Shown here in pieces: positions 11,037-22,901 of a DNA stretch of 64,000 nucleotides (the stretch's first letter is position 1; each line of letters opens with the position of its first letter). The DNA comes from Cryptomeria japonica (taxonomy: Eukaryota; Streptophyta; Pinopsida; Cupressales; Cupressaceae). Both the position numbers and the translations under genes were made by a program. The stretch is taken from assembly GCF_030272615.1 (NCBI RefSeq), contig NC_081405.1, forward strand, positions 156,186,454-156,250,453, written 5' to 3'. The notes under the pieces are model-generated. The model ran no database searches. It worked only from the letters and a program-made list of their open reading frames with translations, and was not told the DNA's origin.

Positions 11037-12307
11037 TGTAAAGCGGAAAATCGCGATCGAACCCTAGTTGCTCTCCCCTCTTCCAACTCGAAGGAGAGAG
11101 AAGGGAGATTCACTAGGGTTGATGGTTTTCACTTAAGGGAGAGACTTTACATTCAAAAGAGGGGTTGAAACCCACAAGATCCAATCCCACACAATGCAAG
11201 ATTGGATGCTAAATGTGTTTCAAGGGTTAAGACAGCAAGGCTACCCTCTTTTGTAAAGAATGTTGATAGAAGAATTAAGCTAGGAATGCATAGAAAGTGA
11301 CAAAGATTCGCTTATAAACTGAGATGGGGATATAGGATGAAGCTGCAGACCTGGAATTAGCAGTAAAATGTTGATACGGCGCTATTCTGCAAATTTGAGC
11401 AAAAGTTGTCAGGACGATGGCGCCCGGCGCCACGGTCCTCCGAAAAATCCGCGAAACGAAGGGGAATCTGTTCGTCTCTGCACAAGGATTCCAGATCTTC
11501 AATTTCAGCCGCGTACCTGCAACCTACACACAGAAAAGCGAAGACGATTGGGGGGTTAGGGATTAGGGGTTTGCCTTTAGGTCAAACCCCGGTTTTGGAA
11601 TTAACCAAGAAATGAGCAATGCTGTAAATGTAAATGTCTGTAATGTAAAACAAGTACTAATACCTTGTTGTAAGGATGTTTGTATCCTTATGTGCGAAGG
11701 TATAGATGTTGTATGTTGTATGTTGTAGTAGTATGTAGTAAGTGATCTCCTCTTCAATGGTTGAATCCTTGTCTTGAATGCAACACTTAGCCTTGAATGG
11801 AGACTTAGAATGATCAATTGCTTGAAAGAATGCTTGAATGCTTGAATGCTTAAGTATAGTTTTCACGCCTTTTCCCTCATGTATGTATATATCCAAATGA
11901 GAGAGGAAAATGTAGTTTATATACTTGCCAATTAGGGTTAAAAGACTAATTTTCCCGACCTTAGGCCGACCAGGAAAGATAATTTTCCAATTTGCAAGCA
12001 TAAAGACCCGAAGTCCAAAAGTGACCGGGCCCAAAATAGGACCCAGGGACCAGGGCGCTAGGCGCCATGGTCCTGGGGGACCAGGGTGCTAGGTGCCCTG
12101 GTCCTGAAGAACCAGGGTGCTGGGCGCTCTGGTCCCACCTCCCGGGACAACAGGGTGCAAAGGAGGTTCAGGCCAGGGTGCAAGAAAATGCAGTTTTCAG
12201 TGTCATAATCAGGTTTTGGGGTCTCCATTCAAGTTGTGTGTTGCGTCGCCATCGTGAAGACCAAAATGCAGTCAAAATTGCAAGTGTCACAATTTTAGGA
12301 CGCTACA
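11037..12307 (-). repeat. 5' LTR of G1
   Basis: It matches 4430-5694 over its whole length with scattered substitutions and ends CGCTACA before the TSD acatc. The minus-strand TATATAAA is at 11916-11923. It begins TGTAAAGCGG directly after the primer-binding-site spacer. Confidence 0.9.
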
Positions 12308-12331
12308 ACATCCATCTGATAAACCTTATAG
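12308..12331 (-). pseudogene. Residual RT codons of element A between two insertions
   Basis: After the TSD, about 20 bases encode YKVYQMDV on the minus strand, the run that precedes AFLNG in copia RT. They continue exactly the frame broken at 4429. The next base starts the LTR of element B, so only this sliver of A survives here; TATAG at 12327-12331 is the likely TSD of B. The rest of A should lie beyond the window. Confidence 0.75.
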
Positions 12332-13584
12332 TGATGAATACTAAGAGGGGGGCTGAATTAGTATACCAAAAATTACTGTACTCAAACACTTTATCAGTCT
12401 AGCAGTAAACCGGTATAATATTTTAACTAACAAACCGATTAACACAAATGCAAACCAAACAGCAAGTAAGGCATTCACCCACAGAAGCACAATCACCATA
12501 ACACAAGAGATTTTGACATGGAAACCCAAATGGGAAAAACCACAATGAGATGAAACTCACAAGTAACTATCTGCAGAATAATAACCAGACCGGTTAAGGT
12601 CAGACCGGCTAAGGTCATACAGTGTTCTTTACTAGAATAGATTCTGTTAGGAATCTCAATCTCTGTTAGGAGATAAGTCTGATTAAAGACTACCTTGTGA
12701 GAGGATTTTAGATCCATGGATGTGAACCACGTTGTTAGAGGATTTACAAAGGCTTTTTTGGGCCTACCCGGTTAAGGGTTTCTAAGTTGTCAAAGATGTG
12801 AGTAATCAATAAGTGAATGATCTAGCAAATAGTATAGTCTGCTTGGTTAGATCCATGATAGCTCATTGCTAATGTATTTCAACATTACTTCAGCCTTCAG
12901 TAAATCCACACCCTGTTTCAGTACACAGAATTGATCTTTTCTATTAAGATCGAGCATACAAGAACTCATGAACCACTTCAAACTCTAACAACTACACACA
13001 CATATTGAAACCTTAGATATGATGTCCTTAAAAGGAATCTGATTTCATGTCGGTCCAATAGGATTATATTGCAAGTTCCTAGGTTCATTGTATCTAAACA
13101 CATTTAGTAAGACGACACAAAATCACCGTCAAAGTGTTGGTGGATGGTAACTCATCACAAAGATATACCGGTTGGTAACTCATCACAGAGTGTTACAGGT
13201 TTATACAACTTTACTAATTGCTGGTTGGTAACTCATCACAGAGTGTTACAGGTTTATACAACTTTACTAATTGCCGGTTGGTAACTCAGAGTAATACTGG
13301 TTTAACAGATTACCAGTTGATAGAAATGAAGACTGAGAAAATGATAACTGCCGCTTCTAGTTCCTTTGCTTCGTTCCGCTTGAGGTCCTCATGCTGCTTG
13401 AGATCCTCATGCCGCTTGAGATCGATAAACACTTTCTGCAAGACACGATAGTCTAAAGACTATAACATAATACCGGTTTGAAACAAATACCGGTTGAGTA
13501 TAACTCATACATACAAAAAATGATCTCATAGCAAGTGTGTGTCCATCAATGACAATCACAACATAATCATCAAAAATGCCAACA
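12332..13584 (-). repeat. 3' LTR of element B
   Basis: It starts TGATGAATACTAAGAGGGGG and ends ATGCCAACA. The first about 740 bases match the partial LTR at 63210-64000. On the minus strand it begins TGTTGGCATT after the purine tract, the usual copia start. CCGGTT motifs recur through it. Confidence 0.85.
13170..13290. repeat. 53-bp tandem repeat in the LTR of B
   Basis: Units at 13170-13222 and 13223-13275 are almost identical, followed by a partial third; each starts GGTTGGTAACTC. A second short array with GCTTGAG(A/G)TCCTCATG-type units of 18 bases lies at 13379-13425. Both lie within the LTR. Confidence 0.85.
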
Positions 13585-13820
13585 ACCTCCCGCTTTGGCA
13601 TTGATGGCAACGCTTAGGAAAATTTTGATGTCTAAGTGTTTTTACAAAAGAAAATATGCCATAATAAAAAATACTCCCCCTAAGCATATACACTATCCTT
13701 TTGCAAAAAAGAAAATGTATACTACTTCCTTACAGAGATAAACATGAGTATACATAGCATGCATCAAAATTTTAAATACCAGAATACTTCTCCCCCTTTG
13801 CCAACAATGACAAAATACAG
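13585..13820 (-). promoter_or_regulatory. 3' untranslated region with repeated polypurine tracts (element B)
   Basis: Minus-strand purine tracts lie beside the LTR (13585-13595), near 13672-13683 and near 13788-13798. The set of three matches the Sirevirus multiple-PPT pattern also seen in A and C. No gene is visible. Confidence 0.6.
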
Positions 13821-14566
13821 CTAAATAACCCCTGTTTCTATTAGCTGAATAAATGTTTGTGACAATAAAGAGTGAAACTTGTCAAAAACTGATTTAAAGT
13901 CCTGCATAAATTGCTTCATGGATAAGGGCCATGACTCAAGTAATGAGGTAGCAACCTCACTCTCCGTTTGCATCTGGGATACCTGTTCTTCCATGGCATC
14001 CAAAATACTCATCTCTTGAGTAACCGACAAGGCATCTAGATTGAGATAGCATTTCTGAAGTATTTGCAGTCTTGGTAGTAGAACTAGTTGTAGTTCCTGC
14101 AAATCCTTGGTCCGATTGCTGATCTCCAAATCAATTCGTGCAGCCTGAAGTTTAAACTGGTGAACGGTTTGACCATAAGCGGTAAAGGAGTCAAATGGGG
14201 TCTTGAAGGTGCTTTTGAAAGTCTGCAAATCAGTTTGCAATTTGTCTTTCTGGGCAAGCATATCATCACAGAATAGATGGGGTAGACATATCTTACTGAG
14301 CAACAATTTTCCCTCATCCATTGCATCTTTGATGTCCTTCTGTGCCTTTTGCAGATCAGACCGGAGCTCATGTAACTTTTTCACCAAGGCAGTGTTTAAA
14401 GCCTTTTGATGCTCCTTCTTGGCCTGTGCTTCAACAACCTCTTCCAAGCTTTGTACCTGGTCCTCCACAACCATGCATAAAAGTTTTAGTTGGGCTAGAG
14501 AGGAATCGGTACTGGGGAGGTTGGTACCGGGTATCAAACCGGTAAGAGTGTCCACTACAGCTTGGA
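13821..14566 (-). pseudogene. 3' ORF of element B, C-terminal part
   Basis: This frame is open for about 248 codons from the LARD junction to a TAA at 13821-13823. It reads as a heptad-rich, probably coiled-coil protein with many Gln, Glu, Lys and Leu (for example VVEDQVQSLEEVVEAQ and KKLHELRSDLQKAQKDIKD) and has no membrane segment. It is the continuation of 58876-61482, split by the LARD. The first codons of the longer frame (14567-14633) are LARD sequence, not the native N-terminus. It is homologous to the ORF at 1-579. Function is unknown; a structural or partner-binding role is only a guess from the coiled coil. Confidence 0.7.
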
Positions 14567-16629
14567 TGTAAGGTCTACCCCTGACTTGACTTGTTTGACT
14601 AGAGTTGACCTTTAATTCATGCGTGATAGACACTATTGGGAATAGGCTATTTCAGATTATTTATAGGATGTTGATACTATCATTAATGATTGTGTGATTT
14701 ATTAGACACTATATGCTTATTATGTGATTGACTATCGAAAGATTATATTGATCATGTGATTTGATGAGCATAATTATTGATGGATTTTACATGCCTTACC
14801 ATAATCGTGAATTATACTAATCCTACACTTGATGATGTTTTTATGTACTAACTATATTTAATGATTATCTGTGATGAGTTGATCTTATGGTGTGTTTGAT
14901 TGTTGTATGGTTGTCTTCAAGATAGAGACAATTCCACATCACTCATTGCGAGCGGGATGTGTCGTTGCAATTCTCTAACCCTTGACATATGCTTATATAT
15001 ATATATATATATAAGCATATGTCGTCTTGTTGCTTTGTGGATGCAGGATTTGCAGGTACCAGACATCGACTCCACCTGGCTCCATAGGTCTGAGCATGTC
15101 TTTAAATCCCAATGGTATGTGGTTCAGAGTTGGCACAATTTCCCCTCACATATTTTAGGTCTAAGTTGTTCACTGTGAGTCGTTAGTGTCTTGGCGCAAG
15201 TCATCATGATAGTTAGTAAGCTGGGTTTCTTTTGTGTTGTGAGTATGTTAGTATTGGTTGGTTAATCCTGTTATGTTGAGGCTGATTGATTATTGATGCG
15301 AGATTAAATAATTAATGATGTTTATTTTAATTATTTTGATTAATAGCGATTTGATTATTTGGTTATCTAATGTTTAATTTAATTTATTGGATTCTTGCCT
15401 TTTTGGTTATTTGATTATTTGATATTTAAATGTTTATTTATTTTAATGATGATTTAATATTTATTTAATTTTTATTGTTTAGTTTATGATGTGTTTTATA
15501 TTTATTTGTAATTTGACCTTTATTGGTATTTATTTATTTATTTAATCGCCTATGGTTTAATATTTTTTTGGCTTTTAATGTTTATCTGGTTTATTAATTC
15601 ATTTATGAGACTTTGGTTTATTTAATTTAATTTCCCCATTTGATTTATTTAATTGTGGCTCATGTTTTATTTATTAGTTGACTTTTATATTAAGTAGGTT
15701 GTATAAATAATAAAATGATAAAACATTCCCACCAAAATGTAAAAGCATGATTTATATTTACCTTACCTACCCTCTTCTCTTATTGGTAATTTAAAAAAGG
15801 AGGTAAAACTATATTATATGGTGGGGTTGGTAAACTACATTATAGATTGGAATATTTTGATTGGCTGAGATTGAGGCTAGGGTTTTTGGTTAATGTTTGT
15901 CTTTTTATTTTCTTTTCCATAAAGTTTTCAAGGGTTGGTTCCTCTCTGGAAAATTTTTTCCAGCAAGTTTTCTTTTTGGTTTTGGTTTTCTTCTCTCTTG
16001 GATTTTGGCTAGAGCTTGGGTTGGATTTGGTTGGCTGGTGGAATCTCTTCTTCAGCTTCTTTCATAACATGGGTTGCAGGTTGGAGATGTATTCTACCTT
16101 TATATATTTTATTTTACAATTTTCCTGTATGCTCCATGTCTACAGATTGAATGTGTGAGCTTGGGGAAATGAATCTAAAATTTGTATAGTGAGGAAGGAA
16201 ATATTTGAAGGCATAAATTTGTTATAAGGTTTTATTTTATAGTTTGTGGGAAATATTTGTATTTTTGGGTTTGCTGAAGCTTTCTGAGTCTGTGTCGTGC
16301 ATGGAGTTTTGATTTAATATTGGCCTTCAAGTGTTTATTATTTCTTTAATGTTGAAGTGAATTTTATTTATTGGGTAATATTATTTTACCCATTAAGTAA
16401 TTAAAAGGGGGTAATTTGTATTCTGTTATTTAAAAGTTAGTTTCACCCCAGGTCAATGGTTTAATTTATTTTACCTACCCTTGGATTTAATTGGCTGGAA
16501 GTTTATGGTAGGTAGAAAATATATTTTATTTTAGTGAACTTTGGGAAGGTAGGTATGGAATATAATATTTTTGAAATATTTTGATTAGAGCATGGTTTTG
16601 CTTGGTTTTTTTTTTTTTTTTTGATTTTT

Positions 16630-16638
16630 TATAAATAG
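16630..16638 (+). promoter_or_regulatory. Candidate TATA box in the LARD 5' LTR
   Basis: TATAAATAG follows a poly-T run. In the 3' LTR the same place (56257-56266) reads TGATAAATAG, so one core base differs. This is the best promoter candidate of the LARD, but a motif match in AT-rich DNA is weak evidence. Confidence 0.4.
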
Positions 16639-17055
16639 GCCTTCATTTGCTAGTTGCTTGATTGTGTGGTACTTTCTGGATTAATTCTTGTACTAGAGGC
16701 ATTGTTGAGGGTGTTGATGATTTATAGTTTTATATCTGATTTTATTTGATGTATTTTGTTGGTTTCAAGCATATTTGCCTTCCTATGTTATTGGAGAAAG
16801 AATTGTGCTTTCATCCATATTGATGTGCTATGGTTGGGGAGTTGGAAGTGTTGCGGTTTTGGGGCAACAAGTGAGTTGGCCTTGCTGTGTTTTTACTTTC
16901 ATTAATGACAACAAATTTAATGGCTTGATATGCCTTTGTTTATTGCTAGCCAAGAGGCTCATTTTGTTATATTGATGTTGTTGTAGCCTTGCATATGTTG
17001 TGAGAGTATGTGTGGAAGTTATTGGCTGCATTGAGTATTATTTTAATGTATTTAT

Positions 17056-17973
17056 TGTCGGCATATGGACACTCCAATGAGACATTGTGTGTGATTGAAG
17101 ATTTTGTCATTGATGGCAACCTTGCAATCCTATGGCACCAGCAAGACATTATACTAGCAAAGCATTACACAGGCAACCTTGCAATCCTATGGCACCGGCA
17201 AGACATTATACCAGCAAAGCATTACATAGGCAACTTTGCAATCCTATGACACCGGCAAGACATTCTACTAGCAAAGCATTATTCAAGCAAGACAGTGCAC
17301 CGACATCAGCAAGAACAATCTACATCGGCACCGACACAGAAGAAAAGATGTATACCGGCATAGAGGCCGATAGGATTTTTGATATGTAATATTTTGTTTA
17401 TTATTGTAAGGTGACTTGGCAAATTGTAAAATGACTCTTGTATATAAAAGAGATCATTGTAGACATTTGTAGAATATAGATATGAAGCATAAAGAAAATT
17501 ATTAGGCAGACCTAATGTGCGAATTATATGTCAAGGGTATATGTAAAGAACAGAGCAAGAACCGGTACTGAATCTGGCATTGAAGATGCTATTGTAAAGC
17601 AGTACAGATCATTAGATTTGCATAATCCTCATTGTAAGTCAGTGTGACTTCTTATTGAGCAGTGTGCTCTAGGCAGTTGGCCTTTCTGCATGTGCAGGCC
17701 CCTATTGTAAGTAATATTCTCTTATTGGCTAGTAAGTGAATATTGTGGGTCACAAATCCCACCAAGGTTTTTCCCACACTGGGTTTCCTCATTAAACATC
17801 TTGTGTTATGGTGTTCTTTTCATGTGGATTCTTTTGATTATGTTAATTACATTAATTCTTGCATACCGGTATACTGTTACTTTATGTTCTGCATGTTTTG
17901 TATTAAGAAAGTCACATTACCGGTCAGATACTGATTCACCCCCCCCCTCTCAGTATCTATGGGAACCCTAACA
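17056..17973 (+). mobile_element. Solo copia LTR in the LARD 5' LTR
   Basis: A 918-bp insertion starting TGTCGGCATATGG and ending GGAACCCTAACA, with TSD tttat at 17051-17055 and 17974-17978. The LARD 3' LTR has the empty site with one tttat. A TATATAAAAG box is at 17441-17450. The C-rich tail and CTCTCAGTA block resemble the LTR ends of C and B. With no internal sequence, it is the product of LTR-LTR recombination. Confidence 0.92.
17115..17285. repeat. 57-bp tandem repeat in the solo LTR
   Basis: Three units start at 17115, 17172 and 17229, each beginning GGCAAC(C/T)TTGCAATCC, with a decayed partial fourth. Apparent ORFs here follow the repeat. Confidence 0.88.
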
Positions 17974-19491
17974 TTTATGTTGGTAGAGCCTCTTGTGATG
18001 TGTTGTTGGGCCATGTTAGGAGGAGTGGGCTTCCTTGTGATGACCGGGGTCATGAGAGATAGGCTGGCATGAGGTTCCTTGTAAGGATGCATGAAGTTTA
18101 GACCACTAGGGCACATTGGGGTTTTCCATGATTTGTAAGCAAGTGATAACATTGATAATGAATTAATTGGGATGGGAAAATTATAACTCACTTAAACAAG
18201 ATAATGAATAGTTTTGAGCCTCATGACTTATGTCCTAGGGAGGATGTTTTAGGATAAGCATGAGAAGGCCATGAAGACGGTAAGCTAATCTCCCTTGGTC
18301 TCTCATAGGTTGAGATGGTTCCACATGTCCATTAGGCTAGTGCCTTGTGTTATTATGTTATGAGGATGGCATGTGATGACACTCCACTCTTACATGTGTT
18401 CCCCCTTTATGATTTATGATTATGCTTATTGGATGCATTTATGTCCTGATGAGTTTTACACCTCTGGGAGTTTATTCTTGTGGCTCTATGTGAGTTCTTG
18501 CTTTGGAGTCCTTGTTAGTTAGTCTCTTTGGTTTTGAGTGTCAGCTGTCATGCCCAAACTTTTGGGCACAAACAAAATAAATTTTTTTTTTTTTTTTTTT
18601 TTAAATACTTAACTTAATACAACTAACTTAATAAAATAATGCAAACTAGTTTGGTCTTAACTATATTTTGAGTAAATCAAACCATTAATTTAATTTGGTG
18701 ATAAAATTAACCAAGTTATAAGCGAGCTAATATTACTTCAAGAGGTTTATTACTAACTTCCCCTAACAAACAATTAAAGTCTCGAACCTAACAATTAATC
18801 TCAAATAAAAATGATCAATATTTATTTATAGTTCTTAAATTACCGTGGGTCTAAAATTGATTTACCCTAACTCTTTGATTTACAAATCTATTAAATAAAA
18901 ATATCCATTAATGAAAAAGTGTCTAATAAATTTCAAATAAATGGACCAACAGGGCACTACATAAATCATTATGTTTTCCCAAGGGTTTATCCTACCCAAC
19001 GTTTTGAGTTTTTTTTTTCACTAGATGCTCCTACATTCATTTATTAATTAAAAGCACAATCTTTATCTTACAACTATCTATTTGAACCCAAATAAATATA
19101 GAAATTAAACTTCATACATATATATATATATGCTTATGAATATATTCTAAAGAGAGAGGGGGGGGAAGTCTTTATTTTAATTAATTAACCCCTTTTAAAC
19201 ATTCCCACATACACATTCCTATTTTAAAAGCCTAAATGTGTTTTGCCCTAACCCGAAAATAGGGTTAGGGCATGTGTGTAGAAAACAACATTCACACTTT
19301 CTCCTTTTTTTTGTGTGTGTGTGCTGTTTGTGTATGCTCCTATTTTTTTTGTGTATGTGTGTACAGGTGCGGGCGCGGTGGCCTGAGCTTCATTACCCAG
19401 CGGCGCATGCAGGCCGAGCTGGGGGGTTTATTTTTTTTGTGTGGCGGAGGAGTAAGGAGGGGGCGAAGCGGAGTATGCAAAGGGAGGCAGT

Positions 19492-19700
19492 GCGGGGGTG
19501 CTGCAGGCTGCGGACAACGCCACCCACAGACTACGGCTCTCGCAGGCTGCGGACAGCGCCGCCTACTATCTGCGGGTTCCGCAGCCTGTGGACGGTGCCG
19601 CCCACAACTGCAGCTTCCCATAGCCTATGGACGTCGCCGCCCACAGCTGCGGGCTCCCGCAGACTGTGGGCGTTGCTGCCCAAGGCTGCGGCCCCCGCCA
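19492..19700. repeat. GC-rich 39-bp-type tandem repeats in Tekay LTR 1
   Basis: Diverged units built from CTGCGG, GCAG(G/C)CTG and GGACG(T/G)CGCCGCCCAC. They make a GC island in otherwise AT-rich DNA. Unit number varies among the three LTRs. Open frames across it on both strands come from the repeat. Confidence 0.8.
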
Positions 19701-19852
19701 TTTGCCAAACGTTATTTTTTTTGAAACTCCTTGTTTCATGTTAAAATAAAATACGAAATTCTTTTTTTTTCTTTTATATATATATATATATATAAAGGTA
19801 AGGAATATATATATAGTTTTATTTGAAATATACAGATTTCACAAATAATGAA

Positions 19853-19957
<105 letters not shown>

Positions 19958-22873
19958 AATGGCTTGATTAACTAGCTTATTAGTTTTCCCCTTTTTTTTT
20001 TATAAACAGGTTTTCAGAATGCCTTTTAAAGGAGTAATATATATATATATATATAGATATATTGCTGCATTTTTAAACTATAACTCATTTAGGCCTTCTT
20101 TTGAGTTTATTATTTTTATATTTCCCTAAAATGCATGCAAGGATTTCCTAATGTTATTTGCAAATTGAATAATGGGGGAAATATATATATATATATTTTT
20201 AAAGAAAACGGTTGAAGAAATATATGTTGAATATTCTATTTTTTTTTGGTTTAAAAATAGCTTTCTGCAACTAACATTTACAATGCATCCTAACAGCAAC
20301 TTAATATATATATATATTTTTTTTTGTAGGCAAAATAAACTAAGACTAAATGCTAATTTTTTTTGAAAAGAAATAGACTACTATAATAAGTTTCACTTTC
20401 AGCATTAAATGGGAAAATAAATGACTGATTTATTTATTTTGTAGCAGCATAAATAACAAAATAATCATGTAGTAATAAACTAAATTTTATTTTCAGAATA
20501 CACAAAAATGCATCTACTTCATTTTTTTTGTAAAACATGAAGATTTAAATACAAGCTAATACTTTTCTCCTTTCATTTTGCAAAACTAACCAAGTAGGAA
20601 AAATATATATTTCTTTAGCAAAGGTAGATACAAAGTAAATATGAATACAAATGGGTTTGAAAACCCAACAATATTTTTCTTTTCATGGTAATATGAATAA
20701 AATAACTACACTTCTTTTCTTGAAAATTAATACAACATAGCACACATCCCTTTTCTTTTATACAAGCTACAACATTGAATACATTTTTTTTTTTTTCTTC
20801 AACACTTTTCTGCAACACAAAACAGCAACAAGCTCTTTATTCTTTCTTTTCCCATCTCAAGCAACCTGCAACAAAAACACAACTTGACCATGGAGAGCTC
20901 ACCTCCCAGCCTAGGCTTACTAGAAGCCACCCCCGAGCTTGGAGAACCAAGCACTAGACGGGTTATAAACAAGCAAACAACACAACAAATAGGGCAAACA
21001 CTCAACATGCATCTTCCCATCCCAGGCTACACTTTCACCACATCTTGTGATGATCTTTCCACGGGTTGAAGTGGACCAAGTACCATTGGGGAGATTGCAA
21101 GCCAAAAAAAATTACAACTCAAGCCACCTCATGGAAATACAAAATACAACAAAGATACATCTCCATACCTTATGGCCCCCAAAGGCTCAAAGGCCATATT
21201 TTCTCCCCTTATGACCCCCAAATGCATACACAAGGCTATGCAGCAAGGGTCACAAAGGACACCCTTGAGATCACTCTCCATAAGGAGAGCCTCTCACCCA
21301 AGGCTGTCATACTCCTTCCACCCCAAGACCATCCTACTCCCCGAAGAGTAGGAGATCTTGGACACTCCCAAAAAAAAACAAGAACACATAAACCAAACAT
21401 AGAAATGAAAGCTATATTTTTTTTTTCAACAACAATTTACATAAACACATCTTTTTCAACAAGCATTTCTTTCCTTCAACAAAACAACATATACAACATA
21501 AATATGAGGAATTAAAAACCAACCTTATTCCACCAATAGGTATGTTAGATTTAGTTCGAGATGAACTGCCCAAATCCACACAAACTTTTCTCCAATCTTT
21601 CCCAAAAATTCTATTCTACTACTAATTTTCAAAACAATGCATAATCTCCAACAATGGAGAGTGGGTGATTGCTCACTGAGTCCCTAATCCTTGCCTAAGA
21701 AGAATTCTCACACATTTCCCAACCCCTTGGGTGAGGTGAGAGTTCCCATTGGTTGCTCTTCCCAAACTCTTACACATTACTAAAACTGGAAAGGGAAAAG
21801 GAGAGAGAAGATGGGGAAGAGAGTTTGACATCAAAAGGGAAGGTTGTCTATCCTTGGAGGAACTTTCTAAGTTGAATTTTCCTTTACCTTGGAAAAACCA
21901 CTTTTTGAGGTGACTAAACAGTCACATGGGAGTAGTCACATGTTTCAAAATACCCCTAACCCATAGGTATACCCTTTGGACCTTTGGAAAAGCCCTAAAA
22001 CTGACCCTAGGAGTCCATTTAACCCCTTAGAAAGCCAACTGAAGTTTACCTACGGGTCAGACCTGAGTTGACCACTCCCAAGACTCCCTACCCAAAGAAA
22101 ATTTGGGACCAAACTCCTATGTTTGAATGGCTTTGGTAGAAACAAAACTCCCTCCAAGAGACAAGTCAAAAACAATGACACTAATCAGCACATGTGTCAA
22201 GTGACACAATAAAATACAATATAAAAATCACACATGGAATTTGTCTCTTGTAGGATTACACATATACATAAAAAATTAATTTTAACATTCAAGCATCATA
22301 CACTTCACAAATAAAATACATTACAAACGGGGTGTTGTCTCTCCAAATAGACAACCCCTGACTTAACAAACGTACATTGGTCTAGGTTTGGTTCTCCATA
22401 TAAATTCCATGGTCACATGGATAATTTTCCTGTGCATCTCAATTAACACATTAGTAATTCCAAATATTCACAATTATACATAATTAAATACATGGATTTC
22501 ATTACACATCAAACACTCATACATTTGGAAACAAAAATTCAATATCTCATTCATTCAAATTCTATTCCACATAAGCAATTAACATAATTCTCAAAATTGA
22601 ACCATTCATAAAATAAGCATCATCTTTCTATCATCAAAATGAAGTCCTGCAATTCCAATAATGACATTCACCATTTCAAAGTAATTCTATTCTAGCAACA
22701 TATAAAGTTTCATAATCATCATGCATAAAATAAAGCATCAACATATGTCAATGTGAACCAAATCATAGAATCATGTAAGTTCTAAATCCATAAAGCATAA
22801 AATAAAGCATCCATAATAGTCTCAATATGCAAATAACTGAAAATGTCAAACTGAGTTTGGGTAGGGCCTCACA

Positions 22874-22888
22874 CCCTCCCCCTCTAGG
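22874..22888 (-). promoter_or_regulatory. Polypurine tract of the left Tekay unit
   Basis: The minus strand reads CCTAGAGGGGGAGGG directly before the LTR start TGTGAGGCCC. The right unit has one change at the same place (31932-31946). Confidence 0.8.
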
Positions 22889-22901
22889 CATGAACTTCCT
22901 C

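Larger units (their letters stand above)
4430..12307 (-). mobile_element. G1: gag-pro-only Tat-type LTR retrotransposon
   Basis: The element has LTRs at 4430-5694 and 11037-12307 and perfect 5-bp TSDs (acatc at 4425-4429 and 12308-12312). The internal 5.3 kb holds a leader with a 260-codon ORF, a long gag-pro frame and a 3' untranslated region. There is no RT, RNase H or integrase. Removing the element and one TSD restores the copia MDV-KYAFLNG reading of element A, which confirms both boundaries. G2 at 43121-51100 has the same architecture, so the lack of pol is a family trait and not a local deletion. It resembles the described TR-GAG class of non-autonomous elements. Confidence 0.9.

Noticed and set aside
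14567-14633. N-terminal methionine of the 270-codon minus-strand ORF ending at 13821
   Set aside because: This part is LARD LTR sequence; the native frame continues across the insertion to 58876.
15847-16158. Hydrophobic 103-codon ORF present at two places (also 55474-55785)
   Set aside because: The second copy is simply the other LTR of the LARD. No domain, and T-rich DNA alone gives such Phe/Leu-rich frames.
19245-19271. Interstitial telomere repeat
   Set aside because: Only one GGGTTAGGG word and its complement are present, not a tandem array; it is better described as a hairpin.
19238-19744. Cys/Arg-rich ORFs of 150-168 codons in Tekay LTR 1 (and copies in LTRs 2 and 3)
   Set aside because: They run through the GC-rich 39-bp repeats and poly-T/GTGT runs; frames differ among the LTRs and show no domain.
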